Assembly (NCBI RefSeq): GCF_007827815.1
Contig: NZ_VITH01000005.1
Coordinates: forward strand, 248,001 to 312,000
DNA: 64,000 nt
Direction: 5' to 3'
Source: Azospirillum brasilense
Lineage (GTDB): Bacteria; Pseudomonadota; Alphaproteobacteria; Azospirillales; Azospirillaceae
In this document: piece after piece, positions 1 through 11,296 of the stretch
Numbering within the stretch: position 1 is the stretch's first letter
Layout: each line of letters starts with the position of its first letter
Made by a program: the position numbers and the translations under genes
The notes under the pieces: generated by a model
Database searches by the model: none
The model's input: the letters and a program-made list of their open reading frames with translations, nothing else
What the model was told of the DNA's origin: nothing

Positions 1-61
1 CGAGGAAGGCGCGCCCACCCCGGCGCAACCCTCGGCGGACGACCAGGCGGCGCAGAGCTGA
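1..61 (+). CDS. nusA: C-terminal tail of NusA (partial)
   Basis: The window opens inside an open frame that ends at TGA 59-61. The visible residues (EEGAPTPAQPSADDQAAQS) are low-complexity and acidic. The tail alone cannot identify the protein. The call rests on position: in alphaproteobacteria nusA lies immediately upstream of the YlxR-family gene and infB, and a long acidic or disordered C-terminus is common in alphaproteobacterial NusA. The next gene starts 30 bp downstream, so co-transcription is likely. Another gene ending here cannot be excluded. Confidence 0.55.
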   Translation, partial: EEGAPTPAQPSADDQAAQS

Positions 62-91
62 GCCGGGACTTAGGACGCACAAACGGTACGG

Positions 92-811
92 ATGGTTGGG
101 CTGAGCGACAGGAACGAACAGACTCCGGCGGACGGTGAACCGGACGGCCTCGCGGCCGAAGGGGAGGCGCTGCTGCCGGCGGACCTGGAAAAAGGCCCGC
201 TGCGCCGCTGCATCGCCACCGGAACCGTGCAACCGAAAGACGGCATGATCCGTTTCGTGGTATCACCCGACGGCGAGATCGTGCCCGATCTGGAGGAACG
301 GCTTCCGGGCCGCGGCCTCTGGCTGTCGGGGGACAAGGCGGCCTTCACGAAGGCCATTGCCAAGAACATGTTCGCCAAGGCGGCGCGGCGCGCGGTGCGC
401 GTCCCGCCCGATCTGGTGGAACGGTTGGAGAAGCTGCTGGAACGGCGGTGCCTGGATGCCTTCGGGCTGGCACGCCGGGCCGGGCAGGCTCTGGCCGGAT
501 ACGAAAAGGTGCGCGAGGCGCTGAAGACCAATCAGGTCGGACGCGCCGGACCGCCCTATCTGCTGGTCGAGGCCAGCGACGGTTCGCCCGACCAGCGGGG
601 CAAGATCACAGCGCTGGCGCCGGATATGCCGGTCGTGGACCTGTTCGACGCCGCGGCGATGGCCGCGGCCTTGGGACGGGAAAACGCCGTGCACGCGGTG
701 GTGGCGCGCGGGAAGCTGGCCAAGGGATTGGCACGCGACTCCGCGCGTCTCAAGGGTATCAAAGGCTTTGTCGCCGGCTCCGCGCCGGCCGGCCACGTAA
801 GCAACGTCTGA
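92..811 (+). CDS. YlxR (DUF448) RNA-binding protein fused to an L7Ae-like domain
   Basis: 239 aa. Residues about 36-112 form a YlxR/DUF448 domain: the RRCIATG start, the IRFVVSPDG strand and the [10 protein letters not shown] signature are all visible. Residues about 118-205 resemble the L7Ae/L30e-like RNA-binding fold ([18 protein letters not shown]). The fusion is typical of alphaproteobacteria, where the gene sits between nusA and infB. YlxR-type proteins are thought to bind nucleic acid and act around transcription or translation, but the exact role here is unknown. The ATG at 92 is the first in frame and follows the nusA stop by 30 bp. infB begins 14 bp after the stop. Confidence 0.88.
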   Translation: MVGLSDRNEQTPADGEPDGLAAEGEALLPADLEKGPLRRCIATGTVQPKDGMIRFVVSPDGEIVPDLEERLPGRGLWLSGDKAAFTKAIAKNMFAKAARRAVRVPPDLVERLEKLLERRCLDAFGLARRAGQALAGYEKVREALKTNQVGRAGPPYLLVEASDGSPDQRGKITALAPDMPVVDLFDAAAMAAALGRENAVHAVVARGKLAKGLARDSARLKGIKGFVAGSAPAGHVSNV

Positions 812-825
812 CCATTCGGGAACCG

Positions 826-3558
<2,733 letters not shown>

Positions 3559-3610
3559 GCCCGCCGCCGCACCCCGGCTCACGGACCGGTCACAGACGAC
3601 GTTGCAGATG

Positions 3611-3642
3611 ACAAGGGCGCCCGTGCGCCCTTGTCGCGTTTT
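3611..3642 (+). terminator. Intrinsic terminator between infB and rbfA
   Basis: A perfect 10-bp stem (acaagggcgc / gcgcccttgt, 3611-3620 and 3625-3634) with a CCGT loop is followed by cgcgtttt. This is a standard Rho-independent shape. It probably reduces read-through from infB into rbfA, so the operon may be only partly coupled here. It also argues against the upstream in-frame TTG at 3631 as the rbfA start, because that codon lies inside the hairpin. Confidence 0.75.
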
Positions 3643-3687
3643 CGCGGAGGGAGCGATCCCTCCCGCACCGCATTCGGGATCGACAGC

Positions 3688-4272
3688 ATGAGAAAGAAAC
3701 ACGACCTGGCCGGAAAGCCGCCGTCCCAGCGCCAGCTCCGTATCGGCGAGGAAATCCGCCATGCTCTGGCGGACTTGTTCCGGCGCGGCGACTTCCACGA
3801 CCCCGAACTGGCGGAACTGAACGTCACGGTGACCGAGGTGCGGATCAGCCCGGACCTGCGCAACGCCACCGCCTTCGTCACGCCGCTGGGCGGCGGCCCG
3901 ATGGACGAGACGCTGTCGGCCCTGCGGCGTGCCGCCCCCTTCCTGCGCGGCCAGGTCGCCCGGGCCATCAACCTGCGCCACGCCCCGACGCTGAGTTTCG
4001 AGGCCGACACCTCCTTCGACTACGCCGGTCGCATCGACGACATCCTGCACAGCCCGGCGGTCGCCCGCGACGTCGGCTACCGCTCGCTCGCCGACCGTGT
4101 GAACGGCGACGACGACCATGACGACGAGGACGACGGCTGGGACGAGGAGGACGAGACCGAGACGGACGATCTCGACGACGATGAGGACATCGACGACGAG
4201 GACGACGACGACAAGGACGACGACGAGGATGAGGGCAACGGCGGCGGGGACGAGGGGCGCCGTGGCTCGTAA
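3688..4272 (+). CDS. rbfA: Ribosome-binding factor A with long acidic tail
   Basis: 194 aa. RbfA is a KH-fold protein that matures the 5' end of 16S rRNA within the 30S subunit. Residues 10-130 carry the family core (QRQLRIGEEIRHALADLF near the start; RISPDLRNATAFVTPLGG in the middle). Typical RbfA is about 120-140 aa. From about residue 141 to 188 this one adds a tail made almost only of Asp and Glu. The ATG at 3688 (MRKKHDL) is preferred over a TTG at 3631 that sits in the preceding terminator. The last 11 bp overlap the truB start, indicating translational coupling. Confidence 0.93.
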   Translation: MRKKHDLAGKPPSQRQLRIGEEIRHALADLFRRGDFHDPELAELNVTVTEVRISPDLRNATAFVTPLGGGPMDETLSALRRAAPFLRGQVARAINLRHAPTLSFEADTSFDYAGRIDDILHSPAVARDVGYRSLADRVNGDDDHDDEDDGWDEEDETETDDLDDDEDIDDEDDDDKDDDEDEGNGGGDEGRRGS

Positions 4273-5200
4273 GCGCAAGGGCGAGCCGATCCACGGCTGG
4301 ATCGTGCTGGACAAGCCGGCGGGGATGACCTCGACCCAGGCGCTGTCCAAGGTGCGCCGCCATCTCAACGCGGAGAAGGCCGGACACGGCGGCACGCTGG
4401 ACCCCATCGCCACCGGCATTCTGCCGATCGCGCTGGGCGAGGCGACCAAGACCGTCTCCTACGCCATGGACGGCGAGAAGACCTATCGCTTCACGGTGGC
4501 CTGGGGCGCCCGCACCACGACCGACGACCGTGAGGGAACGGCGGTGGAGACCTCCGCGGTGCGTCCCGACGCCGAGGCGATCCGCGCCGCTCTGCCCGGC
4601 TTTCTGGGTTTCGTCGAGCAGATCCCGCCACAATACTGCGCGCTGAAGATCAACGGCGAGCGCGCCTACGACATGGCGCGCGAGGGCGAGGTGGTGGACA
4701 TCGCCCCGCGCACCGTGCGCATCGACCGGCTGGAGCTGATCGAGGTTCCGGACGCCGACCACGCGGTGCTGGAGGTCGATTGCGGCAAGGGCACCTACGT
4801 CCGCTCCATCGCCCGTGACCTCGCCGAACGGTTGGGGACGGTGGGGCACATCCGCGATTTGCGACGCCTGCGCGTGGGGTCCTTCACGCTGGACGGGGCG
4901 ATTTCCCTGGACGATCTGACCGCGATGGAGCAAGGTGCCGCGGTCGAAAGACTTCTGCTTCCGATCGAGACCGCGCTGGACGACATCCCGGCGCTGGCCC
5001 TGACGGATGTGGAAGCGCACCGACTGAAGCACGGCCAGACGGTGGCACTCCTCACCCGGCAGGACCGCGAACGCCTCACGGCGCTGCGCGGCGATGTTGG
5101 TGGGGATGGCACCGTCATTGCGCTTTTCGGCGGCAAGCCGGTGGCGCTGGCGCGCGTGGAGGGGGCGGAGGTCCGTCCGGTGCGCGTTCTCAACCTATGA
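4262..5200 (+). CDS. truB: tRNA pseudouridine(55) synthase
   Basis: 312 aa, about the usual TruB length. The enzyme converts U55 of the tRNA T-loop to pseudouridine. The catalytic aspartate is Asp47 in HGGTLDPIATG. The N-terminal motif IHGWIVLDKPAGMTS and the later GTYVRSIARDLAE are also family signatures. A C-terminal PUA-like region ends the protein. The GTG at 4262 is taken as start because GAGGGG precedes it and it begins at the conserved basic ARKRKGEPIHG stretch. The frame is open upstream only as a Thr/Arg-rich shadow of the rbfA acidic tail. It overlaps rbfA by 11 bp; rpsO starts 15 bp after the stop. Confidence 0.95.
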   Translation: MARKRKGEPIHGWIVLDKPAGMTSTQALSKVRRHLNAEKAGHGGTLDPIATGILPIALGEATKTVSYAMDGEKTYRFTVAWGARTTTDDREGTAVETSAVRPDAEAIRAALPGFLGFVEQIPPQYCALKINGERAYDMAREGEVVDIAPRTVRIDRLELIEVPDADHAVLEVDCGKGTYVRSIARDLAERLGTVGHIRDLRRLRVGSFTLDGAISLDDLTAMEQGAAVERLLLPIETALDDIPALALTDVEAHRLKHGQTVALLTRQDRERLTALRGDVGGDGTVIALFGGKPVALARVEGAEVRPVRVLNL

Positions 5201-5215
5201 ACGATGGAGACCCCG

Positions 5216-5485
5216 ATGTCGATCACGCCCGATCGCAAGCAGGAACTCATTAAGGACTATTCGCGCGGCACCAACGACACCGGTTCGCCCGAGGTCCAGG
5301 TCGCGATCCTGTCCGAGCGCATCCGGAACCTGACCGAGCACCTGCAGGGCCACAAGAAGGACTTCCACTCCCGCCGTGGTCTGCTGGTGATGGTCGGCCA
5401 GCGCCGCCGTCTTCTCGATTATCTCAAGAAGAAGGACAACAGCCGCTACGCCACGCTCATCGAGCGTCTGGGCCTGCGTCGCTGA
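5216..5485 (+). CDS. rpsO: 30S ribosomal protein S15
   Basis: 89 aa, exactly the usual S15 length. S15 binds the central domain of 16S rRNA early in 30S assembly. The signatures [15 protein letters not shown] and [24 protein letters not shown] are intact. The ATG at 5216 (MSITPDRKQ) is preceded by GGAGA at 5206-5210 with five bases of spacing. An in-frame ATG at 5204 lacks such a site. The gene closes the first half of the operon and is followed by a strong terminator before pnp, as in many bacteria. Confidence 0.97.
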   Translation: MSITPDRKQELIKDYSRGTNDTGSPEVQVAILSERIRNLTEHLQGHKKDFHSRRGLLVMVGQRRRLLDYLKKKDNSRYATLIERLGLRR

Positions 5486-5622
5486 TTTTCAAAAGGCGTC
5501 CGTCCTGGTGACCGAACATCCGTCCCGATCCGCGCTCGATCCGCCGCACCGTCCTTCGGTGCACCGGGAAGTGTCGCGCCGGTCGGGGCGTTTGGTTGTT
5601 CGCGAAGGTATGTTCTAGTCAG

Positions 5623-5664
5623 ACGGCCGGCCCGGACCTTCCGGGACCGGCCGTTTGTTTTTTT
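5623..5664 (+). terminator. Strong intrinsic terminator after rpsO
   Basis: Arms acggccgg-cccgga and tccggg-a-ccggccgt form a 14-bp stem with one bulged A and a three-base loop (5623-5654). It is followed by ttgttttttt. This is the best terminator in the window and separates rpsO from pnp transcripts, although pnp read-through remains possible. Confidence 0.85.
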
Positions 5665-5705
5665 AGCCCTTTTCGGGTTTTGCCCTTTGTTGGGTTTTCA
5701 CATGC

Positions 5706-5756
5706 GGGGTCCGACGACCGATGACCCCGGCTTAGGCCAGCAATCCGGCGGGCCTA
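5706..5756 (+). promoter_or_regulatory. Two stem-loops in the pnp leader
   Basis: Just upstream of pnp, ggggtc/gacccc (5706-5711, 5723-5728) and taggcc/ggccta (5733-5738, 5751-5756) can each form a 6-bp stem. The ribosome-binding purine stretch ggaagga follows. In enterobacteria the pnp leader hairpin is cut by RNase III and then controlled by PNPase itself. Similar autoregulation here is an inference from position and structure only. Confidence 0.35.
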
Positions 5757-5780
5757 GGTGTCGGATGGAAGGAAGAATCC

Positions 5781-7901
5781 ATGTTCAAAGTTTTCCGCAA
5801 AGAAATCGAATGGGGTGGACGCAAGCTGACGTTCGAGACGGGCAAGATCGCTCGTCAGGCCGACGGCGCGGTGCTGGTCACCTATGGTGAGACCACGGTC
5901 CTCTGCACGGTCGTCGGCGCCAAGTCGCCGAAGCCGGGCGTCGATTTCTTTCCGCTGACGGTCAATTACCAGGAAAAGTCCTTCGCAGCCGGCAAGATTC
6001 CCGGCGGCTTCTTCAAGCGTGAAGGCCGCCCGACGGAGAAGGAGACGCTGGTCAGCCGCCTGATCGACCGCCCCATCCGTCCGCTGTTCGCCGATGGCTT
6101 CCGCAACGAGACGCAGGTCATCTGCACCGTGCTGAGCCACGATCTGGAGAACGATCCGGACATCGTCGCGATGGTCGGCACCTCGGCCGCACTGACGATC
6201 TCCGGCATCCCGTTCCTCGGTCCGATCGGCGCCGCCCGCGTCGGCTACGTCGACGGCCAGTATGTGCTGAACCCGACCATGGACTCCGTTGACGGTTCCG
6301 CGCTCGACCTCGTGGTCGCCGGCACCCAGGACGGCGTGCTGATGGTCGAATCGGAAGCCAAGGAGCTGTCCGAGGAGGTCATGCTGGGCGCCGTGATGTT
6401 CGGCCACAGCGGTTTCCAGCCGGTCATCGACGCCATCATCGATCTCGCCGAAGAGTGCGCCAAGGAGCCGTGGGACCTGCCGGAGCCGGCCTACGACCGC
6501 GCCGCCCTGAAGGCGAAGCTGCGCGCGACCGTCGGCGCCGACGTCGAGGCCGCCTACACCGAGACGGTGAAGCAGGTCCGCTACGAGAAGATCGGCGCCG
6601 CCAAGGCGAAGGCGCTGGAGGCTCTGGCCGAGGCCCATGAGACCCAGGCCATCGTGACCGAGTTCAAGGAGCTGGAGGCCGACATCCTGCGCGGCGCCGT
6701 CCTGAAGACCGGCCGCCGCATCGACGGCCGCGACACCAAGACGGTCCGCCCGATCGTGTCGGAGGTCGGCGTGCTGCCGCGCGCCCACGGTTCGGCGCTG
6801 TTCACCCGCGGCGAGACGCAGGCGCTGGTCGTCACCACGCTGGGCACCAGCCAGGACGAGCAGATCATCGACGCGCTGCAGGGCGAGTACCGCGAGCATT
6901 TCATGCTCCACTACAACTTCCCTCCGTACTCGGTGGGCGAGGCCGGCCGCATGGGCTCGCCGGGCCGCCGCGAGATCGGCCACGGCAAGCTGGCGTGGCG
7001 CGCCATCCACCCGCTGCTGCCGAAGAAGGAAGACTTCCCCTACACGCTCCGCGTGGTGTCGGAAGTGACCGAGTCCAACGGCTCCTCGTCGATGGCGACG
7101 GTGTGCGGCACCTCGCTGTCGCTGATGGACGCCGGCGCTCCGCTGGCGCGCCCGGTGGCCGGCATCGCCATGGGCCTGATCAAGGAAGACGACGGCTTCG
7201 CGGTCCTGTCGGACATCCTGGGTGACGAGGATCACCTGGGCGACATGGACTTCAAGGTGGCCGGCACCGACGCGGGCATCACCGCGCTCCAGATGGACAT
7301 CAAGATCACCTCGATCACCGAGGAGATCATGAAGATCGCCCTGGGCCAGGCCAAGGACGGCCGCCTGCACATCCTGGGCGAGATGTCCAAGGCCCTGACC
7401 GGCGCCCGCGAGGCGGTGAACGAGAACGCCCCGCGCATCACCGTGATCAACATCCCGAAGGAGAAGATCCGCGACGTGATCGGCTCCGGCGGCAAGGTGA
7501 TCCGCGAGATCGTGGAGCAGACCGGCGCCAAGATCGACATCGAGGACGACGGCACGGTGAAGGTCGCCGCGGTGGACACCAAGGCCGCCCAGGCCGCCAT
7601 CGACTGGATCAAGGGCATCGTCGCCGAGCCGGAAATGAACGTGGTCTACACCGGCAAGGTCGTGAAGGTCGTCGATTTCGGCGCCTTCGTGAACTTCCTG
7701 GGCTCGCGCGACGGCCTCGTCCACATCTCCGAGCTGGCGCAGCAGCGCGTCGGCAAGGTGTCGGACGTGGTGTCGCAGGGTGACTCGGTGAAGGTGAAGG
7801 TCATCGGCTTCGACGACCGCGGCAAGGTCAAGCTGTCGATGAAGCAGGTCGACCAGGCCACCGGCGAAGACCTGACCAAGAAGGACGGCCCCGCCGCCTG
7901 A
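5781..7901 (+). CDS. pnp: Polyribonucleotide nucleotidyltransferase (PNPase)
   Basis: 706 aa, the standard length. PNPase is a trimeric 3'-5' phosphorolytic exoribonuclease that degrades mRNA, often with RNase E. Two RNase PH-like domains occupy about 1-540 ([14 protein letters not shown] and the second-core aspartates in the DIKITSIT region are visible). The KH domain shows [12 protein letters not shown] near 565, and the S1 domain runs from about 620 ([17 protein letters not shown]). The ATG at 5781 follows ggaaggaag at good spacing. The gene lies downstream of the rpsO terminator and a structured leader. Confidence 0.97.
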   Translation: MFKVFRKEIEWGGRKLTFETGKIARQADGAVLVTYGETTVLCTVVGAKSPKPGVDFFPLTVNYQEKSFAAGKIPGGFFKREGRPTEKETLVSRLIDRPIRPLFADGFRNETQVICTVLSHDLENDPDIVAMVGTSAALTISGIPFLGPIGAARVGYVDGQYVLNPTMDSVDGSALDLVVAGTQDGVLMVESEAKELSEEVMLGAVMFGHSGFQPVIDAIIDLAEECAKEPWDLPEPAYDRAALKAKLRATVGADVEAAYTETVKQVRYEKIGAAKAKALEALAEAHETQAIVTEFKELEADILRGAVLKTGRRIDGRDTKTVRPIVSEVGVLPRAHGSALFTRGETQALVVTTLGTSQDEQIIDALQGEYREHFMLHYNFPPYSVGEAGRMGSPGRREIGHGKLAWRAIHPLLPKKEDFPYTLRVVSEVTESNGSSSMATVCGTSLSLMDAGAPLARPVAGIAMGLIKEDDGFAVLSDILGDEDHLGDMDFKVAGTDAGITALQMDIKITSITEEIMKIALGQAKDGRLHILGEMSKALTGAREAVNENAPRITVINIPKEKIRDVIGSGGKVIREIVEQTGAKIDIEDDGTVKVAAVDTKAAQAAIDWIKGIVAEPEMNVVYTGKVVKVVDFGAFVNFLGSRDGLVHISELAQQRVGKVSDVVSQGDSVKVKVIGFDDRGKVKLSMKQVDQATGEDLTKKDGPAA

Positions 7902-7917
7902 TAAGCGGGGTCCTTTT
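7887..7917 (+). terminator. Terminator-like hairpin at the end of pnp
   Basis: ggccccgc (7887-7894) pairs with gcggggtc (7905-7912, one G-U) around the pnp stop codon, followed by ccttttc. It would terminate the long nusA-pnp transcription unit. The left arm lies in the last pnp codons. Confidence 0.5.
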
Positions 7918-7919
7918 CT

Positions 7920-7945
7920 CCCTCTCCCGCGCGAGCGGGGGAGGG
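7920..7945. repeat. GC-rich intergenic palindrome, copy 1
   Basis: ccctctcccgc and gcgggggaggg form an 11-bp stem with one mismatch (7920-7930, 7935-7945) and a GCGA loop, directly after pnp. The core ccctc(t/c)ccc(c)gc recurs near 15.5, 34.1, 38.1 and 41.6 kb, always between genes. It looks like a dispersed REP-type element. Confidence 0.6.
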
Positions 7946-8098
7946 TCGGGGAGGGGGCGACAGCCTCCCTCCAACCCTCCTCGCCGCTGTCTTTCACGCG
8001 ACCAGGGGGACGCGTTCACCCGCTGCCGTTGTTCTTCGTTCCGGGCTTGCGTTGTCCTACGATCAACGCACCCTGTCCCACGGCCCCGGTGAACCGCG

Positions 8099-8608
8099 AT
8101 GCCCGTTTCCATTCCCGCCGACGCCACCCGCTGTCTGCACTACGGCAATGGCATGTTCCTGACGAGCGACCTGATGACGCTCGAACAGCGGTTCTTCCTG
8201 AATTGGAACGCCTTGCAGAACCGCATGCTCTACACGCCCGGCGTGCTGGAAGGGCTGGCGGTCGTTCACACCGGCGGCGATCGCCTGACGGTGGGATGCG
8301 GTGCGGGCTTCGACGCCGCCGGCCGCTTTATGGTGTTGCCCGGCGACGGCGCAATCCTGACCGTACCCGGCGGCTCATCCGCCTCCTGCTACGTTCACCT
8401 GTTCTGGCCTGACGCGCCGTCGGTCAGCCGGGATGGAACCACGATGGATCTGGCGGCCTCCCTGCGGATCGGCGAGGACGCCGCACCGGAAAACGGCGTG
8501 CTTCTGGCCGAAATCAGGCGTGACTCGACGGGAGCCGTCACCGAGGTGATCGACCGGCGCCAGCCGGTGCGCTCACGCCTGCCCGCGTCGCTGTCCGACG
8601 TCGGGTGA
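8099..8608 (+). CDS. Orphan protein resembling phage tail or baseplate accessory proteins
   Basis: 169 aa, soluble, no signal peptide. I do not recognise a named family with certainty. The order 'LHYGNGMFLTSDLMTLEQ ... GVLEGLAVV ... LTVGCGAGFDAAGRFMVLPGD' is like the N-terminal part of proteins coded near contractile-tail genes. There, a short motif about entering data ('reaching the Dx2 step') precedes a 'GVV-GL-V ... V-PG-A-D--G' beta region. No tail, phage or type VI gene is nearby. The ATG at 8099 follows weak ribosome-binding signal. It lies alone between the pnp palindrome and a convergent peptidase gene. The assignment is by resemblance only. Confidence 0.6.
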   Translation: MPVSIPADATRCLHYGNGMFLTSDLMTLEQRFFLNWNALQNRMLYTPGVLEGLAVVHTGGDRLTVGCGAGFDAAGRFMVLPGDGAILTVPGGSSASCYVHLFWPDAPSVSRDGTTMDLAASLRIGEDAAPENGVLLAEIRRDSTGAVTEVIDRRQPVRSRLPASLSDVG

Positions 8609-8622
8609 CTGGTGGCGAACGC

Positions 8623-9516
8623 CTACAGCCGCTCCGTCCCGAAGGTGTCGCAGGCCTTCATCTGACCGCTCTCCAGACCGGTGCGGAACCAGCGCACCCG
8701 CTGGGCCGAGCTGCCGTGGGTGAAGCTGTCGGGGGCCACGGTGCCGCGCGACTGGCGCTGCAGACGATCGTCGCCGATGGCGCTCGCCGCCGTCAGAGCC
8801 TCCTCGACGTCGCCGGGCTCGATGATCTGGCGCTCGCGGTTGGCGTGGTTGGCCCACAGCCCGGCGAAGCAGTCGGCCTGAAGTTCCAGCCGCACCGACA
8901 GCCCGTTGGCGTCGGCCTGGGAGCCGGCCTGCCGCTGGGCCTGCTGCACCCGGTCGGAGATGCCCAGCAGGTTCTGCACATGGTGGCCGACCTCATGGGC
9001 GATCACATAGGCCTGGGCGAAGTCGCCCGGCGCGCGGAAGCGGTCGCGCAGATCGCGGTAGAAGCTGAGGTCGATGTACACCTTGCGGTCTTGCGGGCAG
9101 TAGAAGGGCCCCATGGCCGCCTGGGCGAAGCCACAGCCGGAATCCACCGTGCCGGAGAACAGCACCAGCGCCGGGTCCTGGTAGGTCCGGCCCATCTGCT
9201 GGAACTGGGCGGTCCAAGTGTCCTCGGTGTCGGCGAGGACGACGGAGACGAAGCGCTTCAACTCGTCATCCCCACCGCCGCGCGGGGCGTCGGTTTGCTC
9301 GTTGCGGGCTTGCTCCTGCGGGACGGTGCCCTGCAGCAGGTCCAGCGGGTTGATGCCGAGCAGGAGCGAGACCACCACGATCACCGCCAGCCCGCCGATC
9401 CCGATGCCGCCGCGCCCGATGGGGATGCCGATTCCGCCCGTGCGGAACCCGCCGCTTCCGGGCGCGCCGCGCCGGTCCTCGACATTCTCGCTCTCGCGAC
9501 CGTCCTGCCACCGCAT
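8623..9516 (-). CDS. Membrane-anchored neutral zinc metallopeptidase, YpfJ family
   Basis: 297 aa. A Gly-rich N-terminus is followed by one membrane segment (about 38-57), a linker, and the peptidase domain. The zinc-binding HEVGHH is at 174-179, and a downstream [11 protein letters not shown] supplies the likely third ligand region. This matches the putative neutral zinc metallopeptidase family (Pfam Zn_peptidase, E. coli YpfJ), whose substrates are unknown. The catalytic domain probably faces the periplasm (inference from the single N-terminal anchor). Convergent with the upstream orphan, with 14 bp between stops. No operon partner is evident. Confidence 0.88.
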   Translation of the reverse strand: MRWQDGRESENVEDRRGAPGSGGFRTGGIGIPIGRGGIGIGGLAVIVVVSLLLGINPLDLLQGTVPQEQARNEQTDAPRGGGDDELKRFVSVVLADTEDTWTAQFQQMGRTYQDPALVLFSGTVDSGCGFAQAAMGPFYCPQDRKVYIDLSFYRDLRDRFRAPGDFAQAYVIAHEVGHHVQNLLGISDRVQQAQRQAGSQADANGLSVRLELQADCFAGLWANHANRERQIIEPGDVEEALTAASAIGDDRLQRQSRGTVAPDSFTHGSSAQRVRWFRTGLESGQMKACDTFGTERL

Positions 9517-9641
9517 CGCCCGATCCTCCCCCGACGCATTGCGAGAGGAAAACCAGCGAGGAGGCTCGGCTGTTCCGGCGCTCCGCCGGATGCGTCATCC
9601 ATGCGCTTGACCGCAAGCGGAGCCGTGCCATTTCCTAAGGC

Positions 9642-10196
9642 ATGAACCACCGCTCCTTCGTCCCGACGGAACCCGCAACCGACACCGGCCCGCTGCCCTT
9701 CCGGGTGTATTGGTGGCAGGCTCTGGTCTTCTGGCTGCTCACCAACACCTATGGCGTGTTCGAGCGGGGCGGGGAGCCGTTTCCCGGCTACCAGCCCTCG
9801 CCGCTGCAGCCGCCGGGCTGGGCCTTTCCCGTCGTCTGGTTCAGCATCAGCCTGATCCAGCTCTGGGGTTGCGTGCGGATGCTGAACGCGCCCTGGCCGA
9901 TCCGCTGGCGCCCGGCGTTGATCGGGATGCAGGGAGCGCTGTGGCTGCTCTACGCCAGCTTCGGATTCGCCTATTTCACGATGGGCAGCCCGATCCTGGC
10001 GGCGGCCTGGACCATCGCCTACTTCATCATCGCCTCGACCTGCGTGCTGCTGGTCTGGCCGGACGACCGCGCCATCGCGGCGAGCTGGCTGCCGCTGGTG
10101 CTGTGGACCGGCTTCGCCTCCATCGTCGCCGTCCATGGCGTGGTTCTCAACCCGGACCCGCTGTTCGGGTTGGGGCCGGGGCTGGGGACGCGCTGA
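9642..10196 (+). CDS. TspO/MBR-like membrane protein
   Basis: 184 aa with about five hydrophobic segments and many Trp residues. The pattern PSPLQPPGWAFPVVW and the terminal SWLPLVLWTGFASIVAVHGVVLNP resemble the first and last helices of TspO/MBR (tryptophan-rich sensory protein) family members. These bind porphyrins and other hydrophobic ligands. The match is partial, so another small membrane family is possible. The start ATG at 9642 is the first in frame. Its stop directly abuts the stop of the convergent radical SAM gene (10196/10197), so there is no room for a separate terminator. Confidence 0.65.
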   Translation: MNHRSFVPTEPATDTGPLPFRVYWWQALVFWLLTNTYGVFERGGEPFPGYQPSPLQPPGWAFPVVWFSISLIQLWGCVRMLNAPWPIRWRPALIGMQGALWLLYASFGFAYFTMGSPILAAAWTIAYFIIASTCVLLVWPDDRAIAASWLPLVLWTGFASIVAVHGVVLNPDPLFGLGPGLGTR

Positions 10197-11231
10197 TCAG
10201 CCGCGGTAGCGGTGCGTTGCCCCGGTGAAGTCCTCCGCGAGATAGCCGCCCTCGCCATCGGGCCGCACCCAGCCCGGTGCGGCGGGAGCCTTGCCGTGCC
10301 CGCCGGGGATGTCCAGCACATAGGTCGGCTGGCAGAGGCCGGAGACGCGCCCGCGCAATCCCTTCACCAGCGCCTGCCCCTCGGCCAGGGTCGGGCGGAA
10401 ATGGCTGGTGCCGGCGGCGAGGTCGGGATGGTGCAGGTAATAGGGTTTGATCCGGTTGCGCACCAAGCCCCGGAACAGCGCCTCCAGAGCCGTCGCGTCG
10501 TCGTTGATGCCCTTCAGCAGCACCGTCTGGCCCAGCAGGGGAATGCCGGCGTCGGCCAGACGGGCGATGGCGCCGCGCGCCGGCTCCGTCAATTCGTCGG
10601 CGTGGTTGACGTGGATGGCCATCCAGGTCGCCAGCTCCGGCGCCTTCAGCGCCTCGACCAACTCCGCGGTGACGCGCGCCGGGTCGGCGACGGGGATGCG
10701 GGTGTGCAGCCGGACCACCCCGACATGCGGGATGTCCGACAGGCTGCGGACGATGTGGGAGAGGCGCCGCGGCGACAGCAGAAGGGGATCGCCGCCGGTC
10801 ACCACCACCTCCCACACCTCCGGGTGCGTACGCACGTACGCCAGGGCGGCGTCCAGCTCCTCGGGCGACAGGGCCTCGCCGCCCGGACCGACCATTTCCC
10901 GGCGGAAGCAGAAACGGCAATAGACCGCGCAGGCGTGCAGCGGCTTCAGCAGGACCCGGTCGGGGTAGCGGTGGACGATGCCCTTGACCGGGCTGCGCAC
11001 CACGTCGCCGATGGGGTCCTCGCGCTCCTCCGGGGCGGTGTACGCCTCTTCCGGAGTGGGGACGTACTGCGCGTACAGGGGATCGCCGGGCGCGGCGTTC
11101 GCCAGCGTTTCCAGCAGGTACGGGGTCAGGGCGATGGCGTAGCGGTCGGCCACGGTGGCCACGGCCTCGCCCGCCGCGGGCGTCATCAGCCCGGCGGCCA
11201 CCAGATCGGTCACGCTGTGGGCTGCCTTCAT
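10197..11231 (-). CDS. KamA-family radical SAM aminomutase (EpmB/lysine 2,3-aminomutase-like)
   Basis: 344 aa, the size of EpmB rather than the roughly 420-aa catabolic lysine 2,3-aminomutases. The iron-sulphur/SAM motif is C101-x3-C105-x2-C108 (CAVYCRFCFR). VVTGGDPLLL follows. The PLP-lysine motif appears as IPGGHGK near the C-terminus. EpmB makes (R)-beta-lysine for elongation factor P modification, usually with epmA and efp nearby. Neither is present in this window, so the substrate is uncertain. ATG at 11231 is chosen. It is divergent from the glycerophosphodiesterase gene, 65 bp away. Confidence 0.85.
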   Translation of the reverse strand: MKAAHSVTDLVAAGLMTPAAGEAVATVADRYAIALTPYLLETLANAAPGDPLYAQYVPTPEEAYTAPEEREDPIGDVVRSPVKGIVHRYPDRVLLKPLHACAVYCRFCFRREMVGPGGEALSPEELDAALAYVRTHPEVWEVVVTGGDPLLLSPRRLSHIVRSLSDIPHVGVVRLHTRIPVADPARVTAELVEALKAPELATWMAIHVNHADELTEPARGAIARLADAGIPLLGQTVLLKGINDDATALEALFRGLVRNRIKPYYLHHPDLAAGTSHFRPTLAEGQALVKGLRGRVSGLCQPTYVLDIPGGHGKAPAAPGWVRPDGEGGYLAEDFTGATHRYRG

Positions 11232-11296
11232 CGCTCGTTCCCGATCCGCCGCTTTGCGCCTAGTATGAGAGGCCCGCTCTTACTCCCGCAGGACCC

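Noticed and set aside
3631-3690. TTG 3631 as an alternative rbfA start.
   Set aside because: It lies inside the infB terminator and adds sequence without similarity to RbfA.
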